Assembly: GCA_029570835.1 (NCBI GenBank) | Contig: JAKPTX010000168.1 | Coordinates: forward strand, 1 to 50,024 | DNA length: 50,024 bases | Direction: 5' to 3' | Source of the DNA: Bacteroidota bacterium | GTDB taxonomy: Bacteria > Bacteroidota > Bacteroidia > Bacteroidales > WCHB1-69 | Shown here: positions 16,646-25,607 of the stretch, piece by piece | Layout: every line of letters starts with the position of its first letter | Position numbering within the stretch: the first letter of the stretch is position 1 | Translations under genes and position numbers: made by a program | Notes under the pieces: generated by a model | What the model was told of the DNA's origin: nothing | The model's database searches: none | What the model saw: only the letters and a program-made list of their open reading frames with translations

Positions 16646-16803
16646 TTTTCTTTTTCTTTATTTTTTAATAAAAAAAAGGGGGAGGAAATCCGCCACTTCT
16701 AGAAATTTATTATACAACTAATTGAATATTAGACTCTTTGCAAGTAGTTGGTGCTGATTTATTATACATTGTTTTAAATCCCCATTTATTCGAAAATAAT
16801 TTA

Positions 16804-16811
16804 TAACTTTG
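16804..16811 (+). promoter_or_regulatory. Predicted -7 box for the MORN-repeat gene (TAACTTTG)
   Basis: Exact TAnnTTTG match 41 bases before the ATG at 16853. Confidence 0.55.
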
Positions 16812-16852
16812 CAGATTACATTTATTTTATTTTAATAGAACAAAATATCAAC

Positions 16853-19800
16853 ATGAAAAAATCCACTTCCCTTTTCATAGTCATTATGATACTATCAAGC
16901 GTTATATCGTACGGACAGAAAACCAAACAACTAAAACAGATTAATTCTCAATCTATTATCGAAGAGGGTGTGCGACTGCATGATCAAGGAAAGTATGATG
17001 AGGCGATCCAACTTTACAAACAGATCCCGATCAGCGATTCGCTTTATATTTTAGCTCAATATGAGATAGCTTATGCCAACTTTGTTAATGAAAAGTATAA
17101 AGAAGCATTAATGGTTGCAGAACCACTACGTCGAAAATATGATGATCATGTCAGAATGAGTTCCATCTACGCACTGATTGGTTCCTCATACTTAAATTTG
17201 AAAGTTTACGATCAGGGAATTGAAGTTGTCAATGAGGGATTAACTTACCTACCATACAGTGTTCGCCTTTATCTGACTCTAGGAACTCTTTACAGTGGAA
17301 AAGAGGCTTACAAGGAGGCTGAACTCGCTTTTAAAAATGCTCTGTTTTGTACTCCTTCCTCTCAAATTACTCACTTTAGATTAGGAGAAGTATTCATCCA
17401 ACAAGGCCGAACAATCCCTGCTATTTTAGCACTCAACTATGCGGTTTTTCTCAATCCTAAAACTGAAATTGCCATCTTTGCTATCCAAAAACTACAACAA
17501 TACTACAATAGTTTTTCCGAAGATACAGACAATTTTCCCACACGTCCGATGGAAGATGCTGAGTTAATTGGTGAATGGGAACAATTCAGCGAACTTGAAT
17601 TTTGGGTTAAATCGGAAGTTGCCCTGAAAAGAAACTTTCATAAAAAATCTAAAATTAGACATAATGTTAATTCACAAAACCAATTGGTTTTTGAAAACCT
17701 CCCTGAACCCTCCTCATCTAAGGACGTAATTCAATTTCTATATATCCCCTTCTTTAGGCAGATTATGCAAGATCGTGAATTCAGTCTCTATGCCCACTAC
17801 TTCTTCTCCGGCACCGATCTGGAAGAAGGAAAAATAGAGAAAAAAGCCCAAAAGATGAGTAAAAAGATTGATAAAATGGTTAGCAAAGGGATCGACTTTT
17901 TGAAGGAGAGGATCTCTCGTGGAATAGGAGTACCGGATGAGCTCCCCCCTTTAAGACAATTTGAATATAATTATGAAAATGGACTCATTCAAGGTGTCGG
18001 AGGATACACTCAAAAAAATGGATCAGGGGAATCTATGTATAATGGGAATTGGCAGATTATCAATGATGATGGTGGAATCACAGCGGAACTCAACCTCAAC
18101 AATGATATAAGAAATGGTGTCTCTACATTTTATTATCACGGTGAAAAACAACAAGTTGTCCCTTACCTGAATGGGAAGGTGGATGGTACTGCCTGGGTTT
18201 ACTTTCCTGACCTTGGACTGGAAAAACAACCTCTTCGAATCAGTATCGAGTTCAAAAATGACAATTTGGAAGGCGTAAGAAAAGAGTATAACCGCTATGG
18301 TGTACTGATAGAAGAAGCACACTATAAAAACGACCTTCTTCATGGAGAAAAACTAAACTATTCTTCAACCGGCTTATTGTACTCTAAAGGAGAGTTAGAG
18401 AAAGGAAACTATGTCGGAGAATATATAGAATACTTCCCTAATGGAGAAAAATCATTAGAGTGTTATTACGGAAAAGAGGATGAAGAGGGTATGTTCCGCA
18501 GTTACTATCCTGACGGAAAACTATATAAAGAAGCAACTATCATAAATGAAGCCTTTAACGGAGTTGCTAAAACGTACTATCCAAACGGAAAATTAAGCAG
18601 TGTCGGATCCTATATCGGAGGAGAGTTAGATGGATTTTGGACAGGATATTACCCTAATGGAGCAGTCAGTGATGAAGTTAGCTATAATTATGGAGTTTAT
18701 AATGGCACCTCCTCTTTTTATTCCCCAAATGGATTCCTCTATAGTCAAACTCAGTACAATGAGGGAGTAATTACTAAGATTACTACTTACCTCCCCAATA
18801 AAGAGATTAGAAAAGAGTATACCGGAGATCTTTTAAAGGGAGATATTGAAATTTACAATGAATATGGACAGTTGACGAAGAAATACAGATGTAATGAAAA
18901 AGGTCAGGAAGAGGGAGTTACAACCTTTTATTATCCTACCGGAAAAATCAAAAGAACAATTCCCTACGTAGAGGGAGAACCTCATGGGGAAAATAGGGAG
19001 TATTATCCCAATGGAAATCTTAAAGCTTATCGCCGGTTTAACAAAGGAGAGTTTGACGGATTACAAATATATTATCATATTAATGACTCCATAGAATCTG
19101 AAGGATATATGCAAAATGGAAATAAAGTGGGTTCCTGGTATTGGTATAACCTGGATGGTTCTCTTTCACACCATGAAGAACATAAAAATGAATCTGTTGT
19201 ATACACTGCACTCTATTATCCATCCGGATCACTTCGAGAGGAGTATTTTTACGACCTCAATGGAACTCTTGTTAAACATGTTATTTATAATCACTTAGGA
19301 GAAGTTTTACACACTAATCAATTCCAAAATGGGGAAGGAACAATGGAAAACTATTATCTCAATGGAACACTTCTTTCCAGTGGGAAATATCGCTACAATA
19401 AAAACAGTGATTCTACTACCTTTTATGATATTGATGGAAAGGAACTGTTCGAAATACCCTATTTGAATGGAGAAATGCATGGAATAATAACCTCTTCTAC
19501 TCCCGAAGATCCATATTACAAAGCTGAATTACCTTATCTGTTCGGAAAGCAACATGGAACTGTTAAAGTGTACGACAATCGGGTATTAGTCAGAGAGATC
19601 AATTACGAACATGGTTCTAAAAGCGGGGCTAGAATAAACTACTATCCCAACGGAAAAATTCGCTCAACTGTTCCATATATAAATGATGTCGAAGAAGGTG
19701 AAGGATTCTGTTATGGTGATGACGGGAAAACCGTACTGGTTGGTTATCATTATTTATATGGAGATCTCATAGCTGTCGCTCAACAAAAAAAGGATCAGAA

Positions 19801-20209
19801 AGGGCTTCAAAAATGGGAACCTATTACTCAAGATACCACCTCTATTGAAAGTTATTATCCCAATAAAAAATTAGCCAAAAAAGTACAATTGATTAATGGT
19901 GAACAAAATGGGGAATTTCTGGTTAATGGATCGAATGGAAAACCTTTATACCATTTTTATCAAACCCATAACCTCATGAATGGTCACTACCTAAGTTACT
20001 ACCATAATGGCAATAAACGTATGGAAGGTGATTATTGGTTTGATCAACTTCATGGAGCGTACCAGGAATGGTATGAAGATGGAGTAATCAAAATTAAGGG
20101 AAACTATTACCTCAATGAACCTCATGGAGAGTTCAACTTCTATGATTCAAAAGGTTACTTACTTTACACTTTAGAATTTTATTACGGTTCAGTAATTCAG
20201 AAAAAATAA
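16853..20209 (+). CDS. Giant secreted TPR plus MORN-repeat (YwqK-like) protein
   Basis: 1118 residues. A signal peptide (ending near SYGQ, about residue 22) is followed by TPR units (about 30-220), a linker with a Lys-rich helix (about 325-360), and then about 750 residues of repeats built on YYPNGK-like units such as YYPDGKLYKE, YYPNGKLSS, YYPTGKIKR, YYPNGNLKA, YYPNGKIRS and YYHNGNKRM. These are MORN_2-type repeats, as in proteins annotated YwqK antitoxin. They form long beta-hairpin rods. With TPRs and a signal peptide, this looks like an exported scaffold rather than a cytosolic antitoxin. The next gene starts four bases after its stop codon, so they are one operon. The repeat family is confident; the function is not known. 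Confidence 0.85.
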   Translation: MKKSTSLFIVIMILSSVISYGQKTKQLKQINSQSIIEEGVRLHDQGKYDEAIQLYKQIPISDSLYILAQYEIAYANFVNEKYKEALMVAEPLRRKYDDHVRMSSIYALIGSSYLNLKVYDQGIEVVNEGLTYLPYSVRLYLTLGTLYSGKEAYKEAELAFKNALFCTPSSQITHFRLGEVFIQQGRTIPAILALNYAVFLNPKTEIAIFAIQKLQQYYNSFSEDTDNFPTRPMEDAELIGEWEQFSELEFWVKSEVALKRNFHKKSKIRHNVNSQNQLVFENLPEPSSSKDVIQFLYIPFFRQIMQDREFSLYAHYFFSGTDLEEGKIEKKAQKMSKKIDKMVSKGIDFLKERISRGIGVPDELPPLRQFEYNYENGLIQGVGGYTQKNGSGESMYNGNWQIINDDGGITAELNLNNDIRNGVSTFYYHGEKQQVVPYLNGKVDGTAWVYFPDLGLEKQPLRISIEFKNDNLEGVRKEYNRYGVLIEEAHYKNDLLHGEKLNYSSTGLLYSKGELEKGNYVGEYIEYFPNGEKSLECYYGKEDEEGMFRSYYPDGKLYKEATIINEAFNGVAKTYYPNGKLSSVGSYIGGELDGFWTGYYPNGAVSDEVSYNYGVYNGTSSFYSPNGFLYSQTQYNEGVITKITTYLPNKEIRKEYTGDLLKGDIEIYNEYGQLTKKYRCNEKGQEEGVTTFYYPTGKIKRTIPYVEGEPHGENREYYPNGNLKAYRRFNKGEFDGLQIYYHINDSIESEGYMQNGNKVGSWYWYNLDGSLSHHEEHKNESVVYTALYYPSGSLREEYFYDLNGTLVKHVIYNHLGEVLHTNQFQNGEGTMENYYLNGTLLSSGKYRYNKNSDSTTFYDIDGKELFEIPYLNGEMHGIITSSTPEDPYYKAELPYLFGKQHGTVKVYDNRVLVREINYEHGSKSGARINYYPNGKIRSTVPYINDVEEGEGFCYGDDGKTVLVGYHYLYGDLIAVAQQKKDQKGLQKWEPITQDTTSIESYYPNKKLAKKVQLINGEQNGEFLVNGSNGKPLYHFYQTHNLMNGHYLSYYHNGNKRMEGDYWFDQLHGAYQEWYEDGVIKIKGNYYLNEPHGEFNFYDSKGYLLYTLEFYYGSVIQKK

Positions 20210-20213
20210 AGCT

Positions 20214-22148
20214 ATGAAAAAAATTATTATAACTATCGGGTTTTTCATTTCTCTTTACATTGTAAGAGGACAAGTAGACATCAATCCCAAGGATTATCAC
20301 TTTGGAGAACTACCTACAACAACAGAAGCTGAGGATTTACAATTCAAGGATTATCAGAGTGCTACGTTAAAACATCGTTATCTCCTCTATTTCCACTTAA
20401 CTAAAACGGAAGCTCAATTATGGGAATTAAAACATATTGCTTATAAAGTGTACACTCAGGAAGGGGTTTCAAAACTCAACTCTATCAATTTTTCAGACAT
20501 TGATATTACGAGTTTTAAACAATTTGAAGCCAGGGTTATTCGGAATAATGAGATTATTCATGAATACAATCAAAACCACTTTGTTAAAATAACCAATCAA
20601 GAGGAAGAAGAGGAAGAAGAAAGCTTAGCAACTTATGAGATCAAGCTTCCCGATTTAGCCGTTGGAGATATTGTAGAGTTTTACGGAATCCGAATCAGAC
20701 CCGAATTGAATGAAATGGAGACCTATTATTTACATGGAGATGTCCCAAGTAAAGATATCGATTACACGATTATCATGCCCGATCATCTCAAACCTCATGT
20801 TCAACTGTATAATAGTGAGTACCCCGTTATCGACTCCATTGTTACCCATTTGGATTTACGTTATACTACAATTCATATTCCTTTTTTACCCGCTATTCCC
20901 AATGAACCATTCGCCCACCCTGACAAGTATCTGGCACGGGTTGAGTACAATCTGGCTTATAATTATTCGTACGGAAACCAAAGAGTTAACACAACAAAAT
21001 ACTTTGTGAATAATTTTTATGAACTTTCCAAACTAAGTGATCCTACTCTCACCAAGATAGTTAAAAAAGAGTTAATTAAACAGTTGAAAATCAACAAAAA
21101 AGATCCTTTGGAACAACAATTAAGAACCATTGAAACGCTACTCAAAAGAGAACTGTACGGAGTAAACAAAATAATACAACTTAAAATTTACTCCTATATA
21201 TTAGATCACTTTAAGATTAATTATGAGATTGTACTCACTACAGACAAAACCAAAAAAACATTTGACAAAAACTTCAATGGATTTAACTTCTATAAGGAAA
21301 TACTATTCTATTTCCCGGAAATTGATCAATATATTGCACCCGAATACTTTGCATTACGCTTGGGGTTAACGCCTGCTGTATTGACCGGCAATGAAGCTCT
21401 CTTTTGTAAAAAGGCAAAAATAGGAAAAACAGAACTATTTACCTACTATTTCGGCACAATCCCGGTTCCTAAAAAGACAACAACAATAGATAATATTGTA
21501 CTATCCCTGGATTTCTCCTCTGATCTTAAAACTTTATACGGTAAAATCAAAAGAGAAACTAGCGGATATCTGGTAAGTTTTATCCAGGCAAACTACGACT
21601 ATTTTGAGATTGAGGATAGAGAGCAACTGGTTGAAGAATTGATGACCCTCTCCTCCGATGGATCATTGATTTCAGATGAAACGTTTACTCATACTTCACC
21701 TCAGGACATTGGAGTTCATCCTTTGATAGGAGAAGGATCTATTTCTAACAGTTCTTGGGTTAGAATGGAGGGAGATGATCTCATCATTTCAGTTGGTGAA
21801 ATGATAGGAAAACAAGGAAAAATCGAATCTAAACAATCTAGAGTATTACCTGTAGAACGGAACTATCTAAGCTCTTACCGAAGATCCATTTCTATTGCCA
21901 TTCCACAAGGTTACCGTGTAGATGATCTCGCCCAATATCAAGTTGAGATTTATGACAATGATGACCCTCAAAAGGCTAAAGCCGCTTTCACTGCTCATTT
22001 CAAAGTAGAGAATGATGTTTTAAAAGTAGAATGTATCGAATATTACGATCAACTTTACTACGATATAGAAGCATATCCGCTAATTGAAAGAGTGGTAAAC
22101 GGTGCTGCTGATTTTAATCAACTTAAAGTTAGATTGGTGAAGAAATAG
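20214..22148 (+). CDS. Secreted DUF3857-like protein
   Basis: 644 residues with a signal peptide (hydrophobic stretch ending in VRGQ, about residue 20). Residues about 45-240 look like DUF3857: a KHRYLLYFHLTKTEAQLWELKHIAYKVY beginning, then YEIKLPDLAVGDIVEFYGIRIRP. In this family a transglutaminase-like fold often follows; here residues about 290-400 could be that domain, but I see no clear Cys-His-Asp triad. A short acidic run of Glu sits near residue 130. It lies four bases after the giant MORN gene, so they probably act together at the envelope. It converges with tpiA with only five bases between the stop codons. Confidence 0.65.
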   Translation: MKKIIITIGFFISLYIVRGQVDINPKDYHFGELPTTTEAEDLQFKDYQSATLKHRYLLYFHLTKTEAQLWELKHIAYKVYTQEGVSKLNSINFSDIDITSFKQFEARVIRNNEIIHEYNQNHFVKITNQEEEEEEESLATYEIKLPDLAVGDIVEFYGIRIRPELNEMETYYLHGDVPSKDIDYTIIMPDHLKPHVQLYNSEYPVIDSIVTHLDLRYTTIHIPFLPAIPNEPFAHPDKYLARVEYNLAYNYSYGNQRVNTTKYFVNNFYELSKLSDPTLTKIVKKELIKQLKINKKDPLEQQLRTIETLLKRELYGVNKIIQLKIYSYILDHFKINYEIVLTTDKTKKTFDKNFNGFNFYKEILFYFPEIDQYIAPEYFALRLGLTPAVLTGNEALFCKKAKIGKTELFTYYFGTIPVPKKTTTIDNIVLSLDFSSDLKTLYGKIKRETSGYLVSFIQANYDYFEIEDREQLVEELMTLSSDGSLISDETFTHTSPQDIGVHPLIGEGSISNSSWVRMEGDDLIISVGEMIGKQGKIESKQSRVLPVERNYLSSYRRSISIAIPQGYRVDDLAQYQVEIYDNDDPQKAKAAFTAHFKVENDVLKVECIEYYDQLYYDIEAYPLIERVVNGAADFNQLKVRLVKK

Positions 22149-22153
22149 AAAGA

Positions 22154-22930
22154 TTAATTCTCTTTCAACACTGTTTCGGCTGCTTCAATGATATTATAAA
22201 ACTCCTTGGCATTGAGAGAAGCACCTCCTATTAGTCCGCCATCTACATTATTTTGTGTGAAGAGGGAGAGAGCATTCTGTGAGTTACAACTACCTCCGTA
22301 CAAAATGTAAGTATTATATGCGACTTCAGTACCATACTTCTTTTCAACCAAATTTCTTATGAATTGATGCATCTCTTCAGCTTGTTCGGGAGTTGCCACC
22401 TCACCGGTACCAATAGCCCAAACCGGTTCATAAGCAATCACTACCTGTTCGAATTGCTCTTTTGACAAGTGGAACAAGGTTGACTTAATCTGTTGTTCTA
22501 CCACACTATTTTGCTTATTTTGAGCTCGTTCCTCCAACAATTCTCCGCAACAAACTACAGGAATAATATCATTTTTCAAGAGTTGATCTACCTTTTTAGC
22601 AATTATTTCGTCTGTTTCATGGAACAATCTTCTTCTTTCCGAGTGGCCTACAATACAAAACTCCACTCCTATTTCAGACAACATTTTTGCAGATACCTCA
22701 CCGGTTACCGCACCATCATCATACTCGCTACAGTTTTGTGCAGCAACAGAAAACTGATTCTCCTCGGCGTGGTCAGTTAATAGTTCCAAATAAAGGTATG
22801 GAGGCGCCATCACTACACCGGTTTCCAGATTTATTCCTTCTAACAAATCCGAAATTTCAATCATCAAATCATCAGCTTCAGAAAATATTTTGTTCATTTT
22901 CCAGTTTCCAATTACTAATTTAGGTTTCAT
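22154..22930 (-). CDS. tpiA: Triosephosphate isomerase
   Basis: 258 residues, normal length. It interconverts dihydroxyacetone phosphate and glyceraldehyde 3-phosphate in glycolysis. Catalytic residues are K11 (GNWKMNK), H96 (VGHSERR) and E168 (AYEPVWAIGTG, which also starts the mobile loop 6). The phosphate-binding GGSCN and GGLIGGASL motifs are near the C terminus. It starts 20 bases downstream of mreD on the same strand and could be co-transcribed with mreCD. Confidence 0.98.
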   Translation of the reverse strand: MKPKLVIGNWKMNKIFSEADDLMIEISDLLEGINLETGVVMAPPYLYLELLTDHAEENQFSVAAQNCSEYDDGAVTGEVSAKMLSEIGVEFCIVGHSERRRLFHETDEIIAKKVDQLLKNDIIPVVCCGELLEERAQNKQNSVVEQQIKSTLFHLSKEQFEQVVIAYEPVWAIGTGEVATPEQAEEMHQFIRNLVEKKYGTEVAYNTYILYGGSCNSQNALSLFTQNNVDGGLIGGASLNAKEFYNIIEAAETVLKEN

Positions 22931-22950
22931 AATCCATATTTTTTAATTAT

Positions 22951-23460
22951 TTATTTTTTACTGTAAAAGAAAATATATAAGATTGATACAATAAGAATGG
23001 TGGTTACCAATGCTGTTGCAAGTGAAACCCACAAAATCATTAGTATCTCTCTCATATTGAACGTTTCCAACATCGTGATAGTCAGTTGATGTAGAAAAAC
23101 CAATCCTCCGACATAAGCAAGAATCCATTTTAAGTCTTTTTCTCCCGGAAGAGGTTTGAAAACCTCATCAGTAGTACGAACTCCGGTAATTATGGAGACC
23201 CAAATCGGTTTAAAATAGATCAACAAGAGACAGGCTAAGGAGTGGATTCCATAAGTTTGAAAGAACATATCTATAAAATAACCTGTAATAAAAGCAATCA
23301 GGTATTGAAATGTCTTTTTCATTTCCAATGGAAGTAGTAACAGAGGAAGAATATAGACCTGCGGATTGATAAAACCAAACAGATGCACATAATTGAAGAT
23401 GAACACCTGTAGTGCTATAAAAATTACAAACCGAAACAGATTGGAGGCTATACTATTCAT
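22951..23460 (-). CDS. mreD: Rod shape-determining protein MreD
   Basis: 169 residues with about five membrane-spanning segments and the short, poorly conserved sequence expected of MreD. The main support is context: its start overlaps the end of mreC by 8 bases (23453-23460). The protein is an inner-membrane part of the elongasome that links the MreB cytoskeleton to wall synthesis. In many Bacteroidota, pbp2 and rodA follow; here tpiA follows instead. Confidence 0.85.
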   Translation of the reverse strand: MNSIASNLFRFVIFIALQVFIFNYVHLFGFINPQVYILPLLLLPLEMKKTFQYLIAFITGYFIDMFFQTYGIHSLACLLLIYFKPIWVSIITGVRTTDEVFKPLPGEKDLKWILAYVGGLVFLHQLTITMLETFNMREILMILWVSLATALVTTILIVSILYIFFYSKK

Positions 23461-24316
23461 CTTGGAAAGAGGTTTTAAGTGAATCTATTTCTGATCTGTA
23501 TATATTTTTAATCAAATAGACGGAATTAATAGTTCTAAAATCGGTGGCAAACTTCACTTTAATCGTCAAGAAAGTATTTTTCTCATTGTCATATTTATCG
23601 ACTACTTTGCCAATCAATAGATTTTGGGGGAACACACTGGAAAATCCACTGGTAAAAATCGAGTCCCCAACATTAACGATCAAGTGCTGAGGTATATCGA
23701 TCAAATTTCCGATATCGGGTTCATTATCCTCCCAAACCACAGTTCCAATCTGGTTAATCGGCGAAACTCTGGCACTGGTTCTGGAATTCGGGTTGATCAA
23801 CGGAATAATAGAAGAAAAATTCGCTGATGCCTCTTTCACAACTCCTACTACTGCACCCTGCAAAGACAACACAGCCATATCTGAAGTAACGCCATCATTA
23901 TATCCTTTATCGATAATGATGTAGTTATGTTTCTTATGGGTAGTTTTAAACACCACATTGGCAGAAAAATAATCATACATTCTTTTTTCAACTATTTTTC
24001 CGTAGCGGTTTGTATCCTTAGTTGAATAAGTATAAACTGTATCCAGACTATAGAGAAACATATTTTCTTTTTCACGAAGCAGTTTCAGGTTTTCAGCTAC
24101 CAGTTGTTCATTTTCGTTCGCCAGCTGAAAATGTCGCAACAGTTTACTCCATCTTTGGTTCAATGGTCCTGTAATTGAATGTGTAGCATTATGGAATAAT
24201 ATTTTTTGATAATGCATGCTATTGTACATCCAAACTATCGAAAGCACCAATAGTACTACAAATACAAAAACATGAAAATATTTTATCAAAAAATCCCGAA
24301 GGGCGTTCATTCGCAA
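23453..24316 (-). CDS. mreC: Rod shape-determining protein MreC
   Basis: 287 residues: a short cytosolic N terminus, one membrane segment (about 12-28), a coiled coil (about 55-95, NENEQLVAENLKLLREKE) and a beta-barrel domain with the family motifs NYIIIDKGYNDGVTSDMAVLS and GVVGVVKEASANFSSIIPLINPNSR. It is a periplasmic scaffold of the cell-elongation complex. mreB is not immediately upstream; the upstream region is a gene-free, repeat-rich stretch with a TAATTTTG promoter box at 24333-24340. Confidence 0.93.
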   Translation of the reverse strand: MRMNALRDFLIKYFHVFVFVVLLVLSIVWMYNSMHYQKILFHNATHSITGPLNQRWSKLLRHFQLANENEQLVAENLKLLREKENMFLYSLDTVYTYSTKDTNRYGKIVEKRMYDYFSANVVFKTTHKKHNYIIIDKGYNDGVTSDMAVLSLQGAVVGVVKEASANFSSIIPLINPNSRTSARVSPINQIGTVVWEDNEPDIGNLIDIPQHLIVNVGDSIFTSGFSSVFPQNLLIGKVVDKYDNEKNTFLTIKVKFATDFRTINSVYLIKNIYRSEIDSLKTSFQDE

Positions 24317-24332
24317 TTTAAATTATAACCTG

Positions 24333-24340
24333 CAAAATTA
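24333..24340 (-). promoter_or_regulatory. Predicted -7 box for mreCD (TAATTTTG)
   Basis: Exact TAnnTTTG match on the minus strand, 17 bases before the mreC start codon. Confidence 0.5.
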
Positions 24341-24389
24341 CAAAAAAAGATTAAGATTTATAGGATTTGAGGATGAATAGAATTATTTT

Positions 24390-24420
24390 GAAGGCGGAAG
24401 GCGAAAGGCGGAAGGCGGAA
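24390..24420 (+). repeat. GAAGGCG heptamer array
   Basis: About four units of GAAGGCG, one altered to GAAAGGC. Confidence 0.8.
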
Positions 24421-24496
24421 ATTTAGTTTTGAGCTACTTTTTTAATATAACCTATTGATTTTTAATTATATATATTATTTGGAAATAAAAAAATTT

Positions 24497-24546
24497 GGGG
24501 GGCAGCATCAGTCTTCCTCTTTTTTCATTTTATCACCCCACTCTGG
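24497..24546 (-). repeat. G-run/C-run hairpin element, copy A
   Basis: Read on the minus strand: CCAGAGTGGGGTGATAAA, a variable middle, then CTGCCCCCC. It shares its ends with copies at 24934-24990 and 42893-42950. GGGG and CCCC can pair, so it may act as a terminator. Confidence 0.6.
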
Positions 24547-24574
24547 AATGTTATCCTTTTGAGAAAAACCTTAT

Positions 24575-24604
24575 GAAGGCGGAAGGCGGAAGGCGGAGGG
24601 CGGA
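24575..24604 (+). repeat. GAAGGCG heptamer array, second copy
   Basis: Four units, the last changed to GAGGGCG. It is followed at 24609-24621 by two ATTACGA units and then TTTTACAAGGTAGAAAG, a combination also seen near 49485-49545. Confidence 0.8.
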
Positions 24605-24709
24605 ATAAATTACGAATTACGTGTTTTACAAGGTAGAAAGTAGAATTTAGAATTAATTGGGAACGATATTGCATTTCCCTAATTTAACCCTCTAAAGCTA
24701 ATATTATAA

Positions 24710-24786
24710 TAAATTTGGGCTAAAGCCCGGTATTGGTAAAGAGCATTCCCAACCCCGACATAAATGTCTGGGCTATTGATGTGAAT
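24710..24786 (+). repeat. Twin-hairpin intergenic repeat, copy 1
   Basis: It begins TAAATTTGGGCTAAAGCCC (a GGGC-TAAA-GCCC hairpin) and ends ATTGATGTGAAT after a second hairpin with CCC and GACA arms around a TAAA loop. The inverted copy at 49796-49873 has the same ends and a different second stem that still pairs. Confidence 0.7.
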
Positions 24787-24841
24787 ATCAATGAGATACG
24801 GTAGTTATTTAACAATTTTCAACTTTCAATTTACGACAAAA

Positions 24842-24902
24842 ACTTTCGACTTTTGACTTTCGACTTTTTCAGCCCGTAATTCGTAATTCGTAATTCGTAA
24901 TT
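24842..24902. repeat. CTTTCGA and CGTAATT heptamer arrays
   Basis: CTTTCGA/CTTTTGA units at 24842-24868 are followed by four CGTAATT units at 24875-24902. Related units recur at 49485-49509 (inverted) and 49640-49659. Confidence 0.75.
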
Positions 24903-24933
24903 GGTCAAATATTCTCCAAAAGCTATAAAATAG

Positions 24934-24990
24934 AAGAGTGGGGTGATAAATTAGCAGTTACGGGAGGTTTTGTCTGCCCCCCTCTTTTTT
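24934..24990 (+). terminator. G-run/C-run hairpin element, copy B (likely terminator)
   Basis: GAAGAGTGGGGTGATAAA, then about 25 variable bases, then CTGCCCCCCTCTTTTTT. GAG and GGGG on one arm can pair with CCCC and CTC on the other. It lies downstream of the minus-strand nuclease gene and can terminate it in reverse. Confidence 0.55.
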
Positions 24991-25050
24991 ACTTTTATAA
25001 AAAAAGAAAAATAAAAAATTAAGAGAAGAAAACAATCAAAAAAAAGCGAT

Positions 25051-25581
25051 TTATTTCTTCCCTTTTCTGCGTTGAGCCCTTTCTTCCCAGGGAGGAGTCG
25101 GATTTTTATCCTTCCAGAGTCCCTTTTTCTCTGCTTTGGCATCCTTTTCCATTTGGGCTAACTCCGAATCTTTATTGTACTTTTTGTAGTGCCATGCATA
25201 GCCGGCTTTCAACATCTCGCGACTCAATTCCCGACCATCTTCGAGGTAGGAAAATGCCACTGTTCGTCCATAATGATCTTCAGTAACCTCCTTCAAAGTC
25301 ACTTTTTGGTGCATACAGAGGTCAGAAAGATATTGCTTCGCCATTTTATAGTAGGGCATTCCCCTTTCCGGTGCATCAATCCCTTGCATCCTTACCCTGA
25401 CAGTCGTTTTATCGGGAGTTAACAACTCATAAGTATCCCCATCCATCACCTTAACAACCACTCCTGTAATCTGATCTTCAGATTCTTGAGATTGAGATTG
25501 AGAGCGCCCTGCATAGTAATAAAAAAGAAAAACAAAGGCAACAGCACCAAGTAAAGATATTATTCTGAGCGTTTTTTTCAT
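25051..25581 (-). CDS. Secreted or membrane-anchored staphylococcal-nuclease-like nuclease
   Basis: 176 residues. An N-terminal hydrophobic segment (about 7-24) is followed by an SNase (TNase) domain at about 37-155. The Ca2+ and catalytic residues line up with staphylococcal nuclease: D49 in MDGDTYEL, R64, D69 and E72 in RMQGIDAPE, and R106 in DHYGRTVAF. All three residues essential for catalysis (Arg, Glu, Arg) are kept, so it should cut DNA and RNA outside the cytoplasm. A basic tail (ERAQRRKGKK) ends the protein. It lies 26 bases downstream of the acyltransferase gene on the same strand. Confidence 0.93.
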   Translation of the reverse strand: MKKTLRIISLLGAVAFVFLFYYYAGRSQSQSQESEDQITGVVVKVMDGDTYELLTPDKTTVRVRMQGIDAPERGMPYYKMAKQYLSDLCMHQKVTLKEVTEDHYGRTVAFSYLEDGRELSREMLKAGYAWHYKKYNKDSELAQMEKDAKAEKKGLWKDKNPTPPWEERAQRRKGKK

Positions 25582-25607
25582 AATTTTTATAAAAAATCAG
25601 CTTAACA

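Larger units (their letters stand above)
24341..25050. other. Gene-free, repeat-rich intergenic region
   Basis: About 700 bases with no credible gene. It holds two GAAGGCG arrays, an ATTACGA array, CTTTCGA-type heptamers, one copy of the twin-hairpin repeat, and two G-run hairpins in opposite orientation. The individual repeats are listed separately. Confidence 0.8.

Noticed and set aside
16666-16700. Intrinsic terminator after the YciO gene
   Set aside because: The A-run and GGGGG are suggestive, but the possible stem (GGAGG with CCGCC) has a mismatch and a very short loop, and no T-run follows on the plus strand.
24341-25050. CRISPR array in the repeat-rich region
   Set aside because: Repeats are 7-nt tandem units without unique spacers of constant length, and no cas gene is present.
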